NCBI GenBank assembly: GCA_029961685.1
Contig: JARWKL010000006.1
Coordinates: 19,655,276 to 19,719,275, forward strand
Direction of reading: 5' to 3'
Source: Aristolochia californica
Taxonomy: Eukaryota; Streptophyta; Magnoliopsida; Piperales; Aristolochiaceae
Length of the DNA stretch: 64,000 bases
The translations under genes were made by a program, and so were the position numbers. The first letter of the stretch is position 1; every line of letters starts with the position of its first letter. Of the stretch, positions 13,592 to 27,564 are shown piece after piece. The notes beneath the pieces are model-generated. The model had not been told where the DNA came from. It saw nothing but the letters and a program-made list of their open reading frames with translations, and ran no database searches.

Positions 13592-16500
13592 CAACATGCT
13601 TTAAGTGTGGTGGATGTGCATGCCACAAGCATCTTGAGGATGCAAGTGGCCTAATGATCCAAAAATTAGGGGGAGTAGAAAAAATCAAATTCTCAACTGG
13701 TTGGATATTTACCAACCCACTTTTTTGCTTATCCTTAAAAATGACTTTTTGCTTTTTGGAATTATCTCTCTCAGCATTTGTGCATTGCCATTTGGGATGT
13801 TCAAATTTTTTTTTTTTCGCGTCCAGACTTGTCCTCTCCCATTTTTCCTCGTAAACAAAAAAGATATAAGATCGCACCAAAACGAAAATTTTAGTGTTCA
13901 TGTGTGGAAAAAAAATTCGAAAACTATAGAGAATTATTTCAGGCACTAAAAATGAGCCCCAAAATCCATGTTTGGGAAATTCCACTAGTACAACCCCCTA
14001 ATAATAGCTTGGTGGAATTTTATAGGAAAGGGACTTCTAACTGATCCCAACATGCTTTAAGTGTGGTGGATGTGCATGCCACAAGCATGTTGTGGATACA
14101 AGTGGCCTAATGATCCAAAAATTAAGGGGAGTAAAAAAAATCAAATTCTCAAGTGGTTGGATATTTACCAACCCACTTTTTGCCTACCCTTAAAAATCAC
14201 TTTTTGCCTTTTGGAATTATCTCTCTCAGCGTTTGTGCATTTCCATTTGGGATGTTCAAATGTTTTTTTTTTTCGGGTCCAAACTTGTGCTCTCCTATTT
14301 TTCCTCGTAAACAAAAAAGATATAAGATCACAACAAAACGAAAATTTTAGAGTTCATGTGTGCAAAAAAAAATTCGAAAACTATAGAGAATTATTTCAGG
14401 CACTAAAAATGAACCCCAAAATCCATGTTTGGGAAATTTCACAAGTACAACCCCCTAATAATAGCTTGGTGGAATTTTATAGGAAAGGGACTTCTAACTG
14501 ATCCCAACATGCTTGAAGTGTGGTGGATGTGCATGCCACATGCATGTTGAGTTTGCAAGTGGCCTAATGATCCAAAAATTAGGGGGAGTAGAAAAAATCA
14601 AATTCTCAAGTGGTTGGATATTTACCAACCCACTTTTTGCTTTTTGGAATTATCTCTCTCAGCATTTGTGCTTTTCCATTTGGGAAGTTCAAATTTTTTT
14701 TTTTTTCAGGTCCAAACTTGTGCTCTCCCATTTTTCCTCGAAAACAAAAAAGATATAACATCGCAACAAAACGAAAATTTTAGAGTTCATGTGTGCAAAA
14801 AAAATTCGAAAACTATAGAGAATTATTTCAGGCACTAAAAATGAACCCCAAAATCCATGTTTGGGAAATTCCACAAGTACAACCCCCTAATAATAGCTTG
14901 GTGGAATTTTATACGAAAGGGACATCTAACTGATCCCCAACTTGCTTTAAGTGTGGTGGATGTGCATGCCACAAGCATGTTGTGGATGCAAGTGGCCTAA
15001 TGATCCAAAAAATAGGGGGAGTAGAAAAAATCAAATTCTCAAGTGGTTGGATATTTACCAACCCACTTTTTGCCTACCCTTAAAAATCTCATTTTGCCTT
15101 TTGGAATTATCTCTCTCAGCATTTGTGCATTTCCATTTGGGATGTTCAAATGTTTTTTTTTTTCGGGTCCAAACTTGTGCTCTCCCATTTTTCCTCGTAA
15201 ACAAAAAGATATAAGATCGCAACAAAACGAAAATTTTAGAGTTCATGTGGGCAAAAAATATTCGAAAACTATAGAGAATTATTTCAGGCACTAAAAATGA
15301 ACACCAAAATCCATGTTTGGGAAATTCCACTAGTACAACCCCCTAATAATAGCTTGGTGGAATTTTAAAGGAAAGGGACTTCTAACTGATCCCAACATGC
15401 TTTAAGTGTGGTGGATGTGCATGCCACAAGCATGTTGAGGATGCAAGTGGCCTAATGATCCAAAAATTAGGGGAAGTAGAAAAAATCAAATTCTCAAGTA
15501 TTTGGATATTTACCAACCAACTTTTTGCCTATCCTTAAAAATCTCTTTTTGCTTTTTGGAATTTTCTCACTCAACATTTGTGCATTTCCATTTGGGATGT
15601 TCAAATTTTTTTTTTTTTCGGGTCCAAACTTGTGCTCTCCCATTTTTCCTCGTAAAAAAAAAAGATTTAAGATCGCAACCAAACGAAAATATTAGAGTTC
15701 ATGTGTGCAAAAAAAATTCGAAAAATATAGAGAATTATTTCAGGCACTAAAAAAGAACCCCAAAATCAATGTTTGGGAAATTCCACAAGTACAACCCCCT
15801 AATAATAGCTTGGTGGAATTTTATAGGAAAGGGACTTCTAACTGATCCCAACATGCTTTAAGTGTGGTGGATGTGCATGCCACAAGCATGTTGTGGATAC
15901 AACTGGCCTAATGATCCAAAAATTAAGGGGAGTAAAAAAAATGAAATTCTCAAGTGGTTGGATATTTACCAACCCACTTTCTGCCTACCCTTCAAAATCA
16001 CTTTTTGCCTTTTGGAATTATCTCTCTCAGCATTTGTGCATTTCCATTTGGGATGCTCAAATGTTTTTTTTTTTCGGGTCAAAACTTGTGCTCTCCTACT
16101 TTTCCTCGTAAACAAAAAAGATATAAGATCACAACAAAACAAAAATTTTAGAGTTCATGTGTGCAAAAAAAATTCGAAAACTATAGAGAATTATTTCAGG
16201 CACTAAAAATGAACACCAAAATCCATGTTTGGGAAATTCCACTAGTACAACCCCCTAATAATAGCTTGGTGGAATTTTATAGGAAAGGGACTTCTAACTG
16301 ATCCCAACAGGCTTTAAGTGTGGTGGATGTGCATGCCACAAGCATGTTGAGTATGCAAGTGGCCTAATGATCCAAAAATTAGGGGAAGTAGAAAAAATCA
16401 AATTCTCAAGTATTTGGATATTTACCAACCAACTTTTTGCCTATCCTTAAAAATCACTTTTTGCTTTTTGGAATTATCTCTCTCAACATTTGTGCATTTC

Positions 16501-17649
16501 CATTTGGGATGTTCAAATTTTTTTTTTTTTTCGTGTCCAAACTTGTGCTCTCCCATTTTTCCTCGTAAAAAAAAAAGATTTAAGATCGCAACAAAACAAA
16601 AATTTTAGAGTTCACGTGTGCAAAAAAAATTCGAAAACTATAGAGAATTATTTCAGGCACTAAAAATGAACCCCAAAATCCATGTTTGGGAAATTCCACA
16701 AGTACAACCCCCTAATAATAGCTTGGTGGAATTTTATAGGAAAGGGACTTCTAACTGATCCCAACATGCTTTAAGTGTGGTGGATGTGCATGCCTCATGC
16801 ATGTTGAGTTTGCAAGTGGCCTACTGATCCAAAAATTAGGGGGAGTAGAAAACATCAAATTCTCAAGTGGTTGGATATTTACCAACCCACTTTTTGCTTT
16901 TTGGAATTATCTCTCTCAGCATTTGTGCTTTTCCATTTGGGATGTTCAAATTTTTTTTTTTTCGGGTCCAAACTTGTGCTCTCCCATTTTTCCTCGTGAA
17001 CAAAAAAGATATAACATCGCAACAAAACGAAAATTTTAGAGTTCATGTGTGCAAAAAAAATTCGAAAACTATAGAGAATTATTTCAGGCACTAAAAATGA
17101 GCCCCAAAATCCATGTTTGGGAAATTCCACTAGTACAACCCCCTAATAATAGCTTGGTGGAATTTTATAGGAAAGGGACTTCTAACTGATCCCAACATGC
17201 TTTATGTGTGGTGGATGTGCATGCCACAAGCATGTTGAGGATGCAAGTGGCCTAATGATCCAAAAATTAGGGGGAGTTGAAAAAATCCAATTCTCAAGTG
17301 GTTGGATATTTACCAACCCACTTTTTGCTTATCCTTAAAAATCACTTTTTGCTTTTTGGAATTATCTCTCTCAGCATTTGTGCATTTCCATTTGGGATGT
17401 TCAAATTTTTTTTTTTTTTCGGGTCCAAAGTTGTTCTCTCCCATTTTTCCTCGTAAACAAAATAGATATAAGATCGCAACAAAACGAAAATTTTAGAGTT
17501 CATGTGTTCAAAAAAGTTTCGATAACTATAGAGAATTATTTCAGGCTCTAAAAATGAACCCCAAAATCCATGTTTGGGAAATTCCACAAGTACAACCCCC
17601 TAATAATAGCTTGGTGGAATTTTATAGGAAAGGGACTTCTAACTGATGC
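13592..17649 (+). repeat. 9-monomer higher-order repeat, copy 1 (4058 bp)
   Basis: Nine distinguishable monomers start at 13592 (m1, catcttg), 14048 (m2, tgtggatacaag), 14505 (m3, short, cttgaagtg), 14938 (m4, tgtggatgc with tctcattttgcc), 15393 (m5, aagtatttgg, aaaaatatag), 15849 (m6, tacaactggcc), 16305 (m7, caacaggcttt, gagtatgc), 16762 (m8, short, cctcatgcatg) and 17193 (m9, ttatgtgtgg, gtgttcaaaaaagtttcg). The unit contains two different short monomers, m3 and m8. It lacks the private variants shared by copies 2 and 3. Confidence 0.92.
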
Positions 17650-20600
17650 CAACATGCTTGAAGTGTGGTGGATGTGCAAGCCACAAGCATCTTGAGGATG
17701 CAAGTGGCCTAATGATCCAAAAATTAGGGGGAGTAGAAAAAATCAAATTCTCAACTGGTTGGATATTTGCCAACCCACTTTTTTGCTTATCCTTAAAAAT
17801 GACTTTTTGCTTTTTGGAATTATCTCTCTCAGCATTTGTGCATTGCCATTTGGGATGTTCAAATTTTTTTTTTTCGCGTCCAAACTTGTCCTCTCCCATT
17901 TTTCCTCGTAAACAAAAAAGATATAAGATCGCACCAAAACGAAAATTTTAGTGTTCATGTGCGGAAAAAAAATTCGAAAACTATAGAGAATTATTTCAGG
18001 CACTAAAAATGAGCCCCAAAATCCTTGTTTGGGAAATTCCACTAGTACAACCCCCTAATAATAGCATGGTGGAATTTTATAGGGAAGGGACTTCTAACTG
18101 ATCCCAACATGCTTTAAGTGTGGTGGATGTGCATGCCACAAGCATGTTGTGGATACAAGTGGCCTAATGATCCAAAAATTAAGGGGAGTAAAAAAAATCA
18201 AATTCTCAAGTGGTTGGATATTTACCAACCCACTTTTTGCCTACCCTTAAAAATCACTTTTTGCCTTTTGGAATTATCTCTCTCAGCGTTTGTGCATTTC
18301 CATTTGGGATGTTCAAATGTTTTTTTTTTTCGGGTCCAAACTTGTGCTCTCCTATTTTTCCTCGTAAACAAAAAAGATATAAGATCACAACAAAACGAAA
18401 ATTTTAGAGTTCATGTGTGCAAAAAAAAATTCGAAAACTATAGAGAATTATTTCAGGCACTAAAAATGAACCCCAAAATCCATGTTTGGGAAATTTCACA
18501 AGTACAACCCCCTAATAATAGCTTGGTGGAATTTTATAGGAAAGGGACTTCTAACTGATCCCAACATGCTTGAAGTGTGGTGGATGTGCATGCCACATGC
18601 ATGTTGAGTTTGCAAGTGGCCTAATGATCCAAAAATTAGGGGTAGTAGAAAAAATCAAATTCTCAAGTGGTTGGATATTTACCAACCCACTTTTTGCTTT
18701 TTGGAATTATCTCTCTCAGCATTTGTGCTTTTCCATTTGGGAAGTTCAAATTTTTTTTTTTTTCAGGTCCAAACTTGTGCTCTCCCATTTTTCCTCGTAA
18801 ACAAAAAAGATATAACATCGCAACAAAACGAAAATTTTAGAGTTCATGTGTGCAAAAAAAATTCGAAAACTATAGAGAATTATTTCAGGCACTAAAAATG
18901 AACCCCAAAATCCATGTTTGGGAAATTCCACAAGTACAACCCCCTAATAATAGCTTGGTGGAATTTTATACGAAAGGGACATCTAACTGATCCCCAACAT
19001 GCTTTAAGTGTGGTGGATGTGCATGCCACAAGCATGTTGTGGATGCAAGTGGCCTAATGATCCAAAAAATAGGGGGAGTAGAAAAAATCAAATTCTCAAG
19101 TGGTTGGATATTTACCAACCCACTTTTTGCCTACCCTTAAAAATCTCATTTTGCCTTTTGGAATTATCTCTCTCAGCATTTGTGCATTTCCATTTGGGAT
19201 GTTCAAATGTTTTTTTTATCGGGTCCAAACTTGTGCTCTCCCATTTTTCCTCGTAAACAAAAAGATATAAGATCGCAACAAAACGAAAATCTTAGAGTTC
19301 ATGTGGGCAAAAAATATTCGAAAACTATAGAGAATTATTTCAGGCACTAAAAATGAACACCAAAATCCATGTTTGGGAAATTCCACTAGTACAACCCCCT
19401 AATAATAGCTTGGTGGAATTTTAAAGGAAAGGGACTTCTAACTGATCCCAACATGCTTTAAGTGTGGTGGATGTGCATGCCACAAGCATGTTGAGGATGC
19501 AAGTGGCCTAATGATCCAAAAATTAGGGGAAGTAGAAAAAATCAAATTCTCAAGTATTTGGATATTTACCAACCAACTTTTTGCCTATCCTTAAAAATCT
19601 CTTTTTGCTTTTTGGAATTTTCTCACTCAACATTTGTGCATTTCCATTTGGGATGTTCAAATTTTTTTTTTTTTCGGGTCCAAACTTGTGCTCTCCCATT
19701 TTTCCTCGTAAAAAAAAAAGATTTAAGATCGCAACCAAACAAAAATATTAGAGTTCATGTGTGCAAAAAAAATTCGAAAAATATAGAGAATTATTTCAGG
19801 CACTAAAAAAGAACCCCAAAATCAATGTTTGGGAAATTCCACAAGTACAACCCCCTAATAATAGCTTGGTGGAATTTTATAGGAAAGGGACTTCTAACTG
19901 ATCCCAACATGCTTTAAGTGTGGTGGATGTGCATGCCACAAGCATGTTGTGGATACAACTGGCCTAATGATCCAAAAATTAAGGGGAGTAAAAAAAATAA
20001 AATTCTCAAGTGGTTGGATATTTACCAACCCACTTTCTGCCTACCCTTCAAAATCACTTTTTGCCTTTTGGAATTATCTCTCTCAGCATTTGTGCATTTC
20101 CATTTGGGATGCTCAAATGTTTTTTTTTTTCGGGTCAAAACTTGTGCTCTCCTACTTTTCCTCGTAAACAAAAAAGATATAAGATCACAACAAAACAAAA
20201 ATTTTAGAGTTCATGTGTGCAAAAAAAATTCGAAAACTATAGAGAATTATTTCAGGCACTAAAAATGAACACCAAAATCCATGTTTGGGAAATTCCACTA
20301 GTACAACCCCCTAATAATAGCTTGGTGGAATTTTATAGGAAAGGGACTTCTAACTGATCCCAACAGGCTTTAAGTGTGGTGGATGTGCATGCCACAAGCA
20401 TGTTGAGTATGCAAGTGGCCTAATGATCCAAAAATTAGGGGAAGTAGAAAAAATCAAATTCTCAAGTATTTGGATATTTACCAACCAACTTTTTGCCTAT
20501 CCTTAAAAATCACTTTTTGCTTTTTGGAATTATCTCTCTCAACATTTGTGCATTTCCATTTGGGATGTTCAAATTTTTTTTTTTTTTCGTGTCCAAACTT

Positions 20601-21705
20601 GTGCTCTCCCATTTTTCCTCGTAAAAAAAAAAGATTTAAGATCGCAACAAAACAAAAATTTTAGAGTTCACGTGTGCAAAAAAAATTCGAAAACTATAGA
20701 GAATTATTTCAGGCACTAAAAATGAACCCCAAAATCCATGTTTGGGAAATTCCACAAGTACAACCCCCTAATAATAGCTTGGTGGAATTTTATAGGAAAG
20801 GGACTTCTAACTGATCCCAACATGCTTTAAGTGTGGTGGATGTGCATGCCTCATGCATGTTGAGTTTGCAAGTGGCCTACTGATCCAAAAATTAGGGGGA
20901 GTAGAAAACATCAAATTCTCAAGTGGTTGGATATTTACCAACCCACTTTTTGCTTTTTGGAATTATCTCTCTCAGCATTTGTGCTTTTCCATTTGGGATG
21001 TTCAAATTTTTTTTTTTTCGGGTCCAAACTTGTGCTCTCCCATTTTTCCTCGTGAACAAAAAAGATATAACATCGCAACAAAACGAAAATTTTAGAGTTC
21101 ATGTGTGCAAAAAAAATTCGAAAACTATAGAGAATTATTTCAGGCACTAAAAATGAGCCCCAAAATCCATGTTTGGGAAATTCCACTAGTACAACCCCCT
21201 AATAATAGCTTGGTGGAATTTTATAGGAAAGGGACTTCTAACTGATCCCAACATGCTTTATGTGTGGTGGATGTGCATGCCACAAGCATGTTGAGGATGC
21301 AAGTGGCCTAATGATCCAAAAATTAGGGGGAGTTGAAAAAATCCAATTCTCAAGTGGTTGGATATTTACCAACCCACTTTTTGCTTATCCTTAAAAATCA
21401 CTTTTTGCTTTTTGGAATTATCTCTCTCAGCATTTGTGCATTTCCATTTGGGATGTTCAAATTTTTTTTTTTTTTCGGGTCCAAAGTTGTTCTCTCCCAT
21501 TTTTCCTCGTAAACAAAATAGATATAAGATCGCAACAAAACGAAAATTTTAGAGTTCATGTGTTCAAAAAAGTTTCGATAACTATAGAGAATTATTTCAG
21601 GCTCTAAAAATGAACCCCAAAATCCATGTTTGGGAAATTCCACAAGTACAACCCCCTAATAATAGCTTGGTGGAATTTTATAGGAAAGGGACTTCTAACT
21701 GATGC
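17650..21705 (+). repeat. 9-monomer higher-order repeat, copy 2 (4056 bp)
   Basis: Monomers start at 17650, 18105, 18562, 18995, 19449, 19905, 20361, 20818 and 21249, in the same m1-m9 order as copy 1. Variants shared only with copy 3 include gtgcaagccac and atttgccaacc in m1, ccttgtttgg with agggaaggg at the m1 tail, aggggtagtag in m3, and ttttatcggg with cttagag in m4. The m1 T tract is 11 T here against 12 T in copy 3, which accounts for the one-base difference in unit length. Confidence 0.95.
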
Positions 21706-24700
21706 CAACATGCTTGAAGTGTGGTGGATGTGCAAGCCACAAGCATCTTGAGGATGCAAGTGGCCTAATGATCCAAAAATTAGGGGGAGTAGAAAAAATC
21801 AAATTCTCAACTGGTTGGATATTTGCCAACCCACTTTTTTGCTTATCCTTAAAAATGACTTTTTGCTTTTTGGAATTATCTCTCTCAGCATTTGTGCATT
21901 GCCATTTGGGATGTTCAAATTTTTTTTTTTTCGCGTCCAAACTTGTCCTCTCCCATTTTTCCTCGTAAACAAAAAAGATATAAGATCGCACCAAAACGAA
22001 AATTTTAGTGTTCATGTGCGGAAAAAAAATTCGAAAACTATAGAGAATTATTTCAGGCACTAAAAATGAGCCCCAAAATCCTTGTTTGGGAAATTCCACT
22101 AGTACAACCCCCTAATAATAGCATGGTGGAATTTTATAGGGAAGGGACTTCTAACTGATCCCAACATGCTTTAAGTGTGGTGGATGTGCATGCCACAAGC
22201 ATGTTGTGGATACAAGTGGCCTAATGATCCAAAAATTAAGGGGAGTAAAAAAAATCAAATTCTCAAGTGGTTGGATATTTACCAACCCACTTTTTGCCTA
22301 CCCTTAAAAATCACTTTTTGCCTTTTGGAATTATCTCTCTCAGCGTTTGTGCATTTCCATTTGGGATGTTCAAATGTTTTTTTTTTTCGGGTCCAAACTT
22401 GTGCTCTCCTATTTTTCCTCGTAAACAAAAAAGATATAAGATCACAACAAAACGAAAATTTTAGAGTTCATGTGTGCAAAAAAAAATTCGAAAACTATAG
22501 AGAATTATTTCAGGCACTAAAAATGAACCCCAAAATCCATGTTTGGGAAATTTCACAAGTACAACCCCCTAATAATAGCTTGGTGGAATTTTATAGGAAA
22601 GGGACTTCTAACTGATCCCAACATGCTTGAAGTGTGGTGGATGTGCATGCCACATGCATGTTGAGTTTGCAAGTGGCCTAATGATCCAAAAATTAGGGGT
22701 AGTAGAAAAAATCAAATTCTCAAGTGGTTGGATATTTACCAACCCACTTTTTGCTTTTTGGAATTATCTCTCTCAGCATTTGTGCTTTTCCATTTGGGAA
22801 GTTCAAATTTTTTTTTTTTTCAGGTCCAAACTTGTGCTCTCCCATTTTTCCTCGTAAACAAAAAAGATATAACATCGCAACAAAACGAAAATTTTAGAGT
22901 TCATGTGTGCAAAAAAAATTCGAAAACTATAGAGAATTATTTCAGGCACTAAAAATGAACCCCAAAATCCATGTTTGGGAAATTCCACAAGTACAACCCC
23001 CTAATAATAGCTTGGTGGAATTTTATACGAAAGGGACATCTAACTGATCCCCAACATGCTTTAAGTGTGGTGGATGTGCATGCCACAAGCATGTTGTGGA
23101 TGCAAGTGGCCTAATGATCCAAAAAATAGGGGGAGTAGAAAAAATCAAATTCTCAAGTGGTTGGATATTTACCAACCCACTTTTTGCCTACCCTTAAAAA
23201 TCTCATTTTGCCTTTTGGAATTATCTCTCTCAGCATTTGTGCATTTCCATTTGGGATGTTCAAATGTTTTTTTTATCGGGTCCAAACTTGTGCTCTCCCA
23301 TTTTTCCTCGTAAACAAAAAGATATAAGATCGCAACAAAACGAAAATCTTAGAGTTCATGTGGGCAAAAAATATTCGAAAACTATAGAGAATTATTTCAG
23401 GCACTAAAAATGAACACCAAAATCCATGTTTGGGAAATTCCACTAGTACAACCCCCTAATAATAGCTTGGTGGAATTTTAAAGGAAAGGGACTTCTAACT
23501 GATCCCAACATGCTTTAAGTGTGGTGGATGTGCATGCCACAAGCATGTTGAGGATGCAAGTGGCCTAATGATCCAAAAATTAGGGGAAGTAGAAAAAATC
23601 AAATTCTCAAGTATTTGGATATTTACCAACCAACTTTTTGCCTATCCTTAAAAATCTCTTTTTGCTTTTTGGAATTTTCTCACTCAACATTTGTGCATTT
23701 CCATTTGGGATGTTCAAATTTTTTTTTTTTTCGGGTCCAAACTTGTGCTCTCCCATTTTTCCTCGTAAAAAAAAAAGATTTAAGATCGCAACCAAACAAA
23801 AATATTAGAGTTCATGTGTGCAAAAAAAATTCGAAAAATATAGAGAATTATTTCAGGCACTAAAAAAGAACCCCAAAATCAATGTTTGGGAAATTCCACA
23901 AGTACAACCCCCTAATAATAGCTTGGTGGAATTTTATAGGAAAGGGACTTCTAACTGATCCCAACATGCTTTAAGTGTGGTGGATGTGCATGCCACAAGC
24001 ATGTTGTGGATACAACTGGCCTAATGATCCAAAAATTAAGGGGAGTAAAAAAAATAAAATTCTCAAGTGGTTGGATATTTACCAACCCACTTTCTGCCTA
24101 CCCTTCAAAATCACTTTTTGCCTTTTGGAATTATCTCTCTCAGCATTTGTGCATTTCCATTTGGGATGCTCAAATGTTTTTTTTTTTCGGGTCAAAACTT
24201 GTGCTCTCCTACTTTTCCTCGTAAACAAAAAAGATATAAGATCACAACAAAACAAAAATTTTAGAGTTCATGTGTGCAAAAAAAATTCGAAAACTATAGA
24301 GAATTATTTCAGGCACTAAAAATGAACACCAAAATCCATGTTTGGGAAATTCCACTAGTACAACCCCCTAATAATAGCTTGGTGGAATTTTATAGGAAAG
24401 GGACTTCTAACTGATCCCAACAGGCTTTAAGTGTGGTGGATGTGCATGCCACAAGCATGTTGAGTATGCAAGTGGCCTAATGATCCAAAAATTAGGGGAA
24501 GTAGAAAAAATCAAATTCTCAAGTATTTGGATATTTACCAACCAACTTTTTGCCTATCCTTAAAAATCACTTTTTGCTTTTTGGAATTATCTCTCTCAAC
24601 ATTTGTGCATTTCCATTTGGGATGTTCAAATTTTTTTTTTTTTTCGTGTCCAAACTTGTGCTCTCCCATTTTTCCTCGTAAAAAAAAAAGATTTAAGATC

Positions 24701-25762
24701 GCAACAAAACAAAAATTTTAGAGTTCACGTGTGCAAAAAAAATTCGAAAACTATAGAGAATTATTTCAGGCACTAAAAATGAACCCCAAAATCCATGTTT
24801 GGGAAATTCCACAAGTACAACCCCCTAATAATAGCTTGGTGGAATTTTATAGGAAAGGGACTTCTAACTGATCCCAACATGCTTTAAGTGTGGTGGATGT
24901 GCATGCCTCATGCATGTTGAGTTTGCAAGTGGCCTACTGATCCAAAAATTAGGGGGAGTAGAAAACATCAAATTCTCAAGTGGTTGGATATTTACCAACC
25001 CACTTTTTGCTTTTTGGAATTATCTCTCTCAGCATTTGTGCTTTTCCATTTGGGATGTTCAAATTTTTTTTTTTTCGGGTCCAAACTTGTGCTCTCCCAT
25101 TTTTCCTCGTGAACAAAAAAGATATAACATCGCAACAAAACGAAAATTTTAGAGTTCATGTGTGCAAAAAAAATTCGAAAACTATAGAGAATTATTTCAG
25201 GCTCTAAAAATGAGCCCCAAAATCCATGTTTGGGAAATTCCACTAGTACAACCCCCTAATAATAGCTTGGTGGAATTTTATAGGAAAGGGACTTCTAACT
25301 GATCCCAACATGCTTTATGTGTGGTGGATGTGCATGCCACAAGCATGTTGAGGATGCAAGTGGCCTAATGATCCAAAAATTAGGGGGAGTTGAAAAAATC
25401 CAATTCTCAAGTGGTTGGATATTTACCAACCCACTTTTTGCTTATCCTTAAAAATCACTTTTTGCTTTTTGGAATTATCTCTCTCAGCATTTGTGCATTT
25501 CCATTTGGGATGTTCAAATTTTTTTTTTTTTTCGGGTCCAAAGTTGTTCTCTCCCATTTTTCCTCGTAAACAAAATAGATATAAGATCGCAACAAAACGA
25601 AAATTTTAGAGTTCATGTGTTCAAAAAAGTTTCGATAACTATAGAGAATTATTTCAGGCTCTAAAAATGAACCCCAAAATCCATGTTTGGGAAATTCCAC
25701 AAGTACAACCCCCTAATAATAGCTTGGTGGAATTTTATAGGAAAGGGACTTCTAACTGATGC
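21706..25762 (+). repeat. 9-monomer higher-order repeat, copy 3 (4057 bp)
   Basis: Monomers start at 21706, 22162, 22619, 23052, 23506, 23962, 24418, 24875 and 25306. By eye I found only two differences from copy 2 over 4 kb: the extra T in the m1 T tract, and an A-to-T change in m8 at 25203 (gctctaaaaatgag for gcactaaaaatgag). Copies 2 and 3 are therefore the product of a recent duplication of a whole 9-mer. Confidence 0.95.
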
Positions 25763-27108
25763 CAACATGCTTGAAGTGTGGTGGATGTGCATGCCACAAG
25801 CATCTTGAGGATGCAAGTGGCCTAATGATCCAAAAATTAGGGGGAGTAGAAAAAATCAAATTCTCAACTGGTTGGATATTTGCCAACCCACTTTTTTGCT
25901 TATCCTTAAAAATGACTTTTTGCTTTTTGGAATTATCTCTCTCAGCATTTGTGCATTGCCATTTGGGATGTTCAAATTTTTTTTTTTTCGCGTCCAAACT
26001 TGTCCTCTCCCATTTTTCCTCGTAAACAAAAAAGATATAAGATCGCACCAAAACGAAAATTTTAGTGTTCATGTGCGGAAAAAAAATTCGAAAACTATAG
26101 AGAATTATTTCAGGCACTAAAAATGAGCCCCAAAATCCATGTTTGGGAAATTCCACTAGTACAACCCCCTAATAATAGCATGGTGGAATTTTATAGGAAA
26201 GGGACTTCTAACTGATCCCAACATGCTTTAAGTGTGGTGGATGTGCATGCCACAAGCATGTTGTGGATACAAGTGGCCTAATGATCCAAAAATTAAGGGG
26301 AGTAAAAAAAATCAAATTCTCAAGTGGTTGGATATTTACCAACCCACTTTTTGCCTACCCTTAAAAATCACTTTTTGCCTTTTGGAATTATCTCTCTCAG
26401 CGTTTGTGCATTTCCATTTGGGATGTTCAAATGTTTTTTTTTTTCGGGTCCAAACTTGTGCTCTCCTTTTTTTCCTCGTAAACAAAAAAGATATAAGATC
26501 ACAACAAAACAAAAATTTTAGAGTTATTGTGTGCAAAAAAAAATTCGAAAACTATAGAGAATTATTTCAGGCACTAAAAATGAACCCCAAAATCCATGTT
26601 TGGGAAATTTCACAAGTACAACCCCCTAATAATAGCTTGGTGGAATTTTATAGGAAAGGGACTTCTAACTGATCCCAACATGCTTGAAGTGTGGTGGATG
26701 TGCATGCCACATGCATGTTGAGTTTGCAAGTGGCCTAATGATCCAAAAATTAGGGGGAGTAGAAAAAATCAAATTCTCAAGTGGTTGGATATTTACCAAC
26801 CCACTTTTTGCTTTTTGGAATTATCTCTCTCAGCATTTGTGCTTTTCCATTTGGGAAGTTCAAATTTTTTTTTTTTTCGGGTCCAAACTTGTGCTCTCCC
26901 ATTTTTCCTCGTAAACAAAACAGATATAACATCGCAACAAAACGAAAATTTTAGAGTTCATGTGTGCAAAAAAAATTCGAAAACTATAGAGAATTATTTC
27001 AGGCACTAAAAATGAACCCCAAAATCCATGTTTGGGAAATTCCACAAGTACAACCCCCTAATAATAGCTTGGTGGAATTTTATACGAAAGGGACATCTAA
27101 CTGATCCC

Positions 27109-27564
27109 CAACATGCTTTAAGTGTGGTGGATGTGCATGCCACAAGCATGTTGTGGATGCAAGTGGCCTAATGATCCAAAAATTAAGGGGAGTAAAAAAA
27201 ATCAAATTCTCAAGTGGTTGGATATTTACCAACCCACTTTCTGCCTACCCTTCAAAATCACTTTTTCCCTTTTGGAATTATCTCTCTCAGCATTTGTGCA
27301 TTTCCATTTGGGATGTTCAAATGTTTTTTTTTTTCGGGTCCAAACTTGTGCTCTCCTACTTTTCCTCGTAAACAAAAAAGATATAAGATCACAACAAAAC
27401 AAAAATTTTAGAGTTCATGTGTGCAAAAAAAATTCGAAAACTATAGAGAATTATTTCAGGCACTAAAAATGAACACCAAAATCCATGTTTGGGAAATTCC
27501 ACTAGTACAACCCCCTAATAATAGCTTGGTGGAATTTTATAGGAAAGGGACTTCTAACTGATCC
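27109..27564 (+). repeat. Hybrid monomer m4/m6
   Basis: The left end is m4-like: a ccccaacatgc junction, tgtggatgcaagtggcc and a preceding atacgaaagggacatc. From ttaaggggagtaaaa onward it is m6-like (ctttctgcc, acccttcaaaatc, ctcctacttttcc). The switch lies between roughly 27155 and 27190. The normal intervening m5 is missing, so this is a fusion that deletes two monomer intervals' worth of sequence. Confidence 0.75.

Noticed and set aside
13588..13650. Gag-like zinc knuckle (CFKCGG...H) in the translation of the monomer head
   Set aside because: The spacing is not the CX2CX4HX4C of retroviral or retrotransposon Gag: the histidine is displaced and the last cysteine is missing. No other Gag, protease, RT or integrase trace exists anywhere in the monomer.
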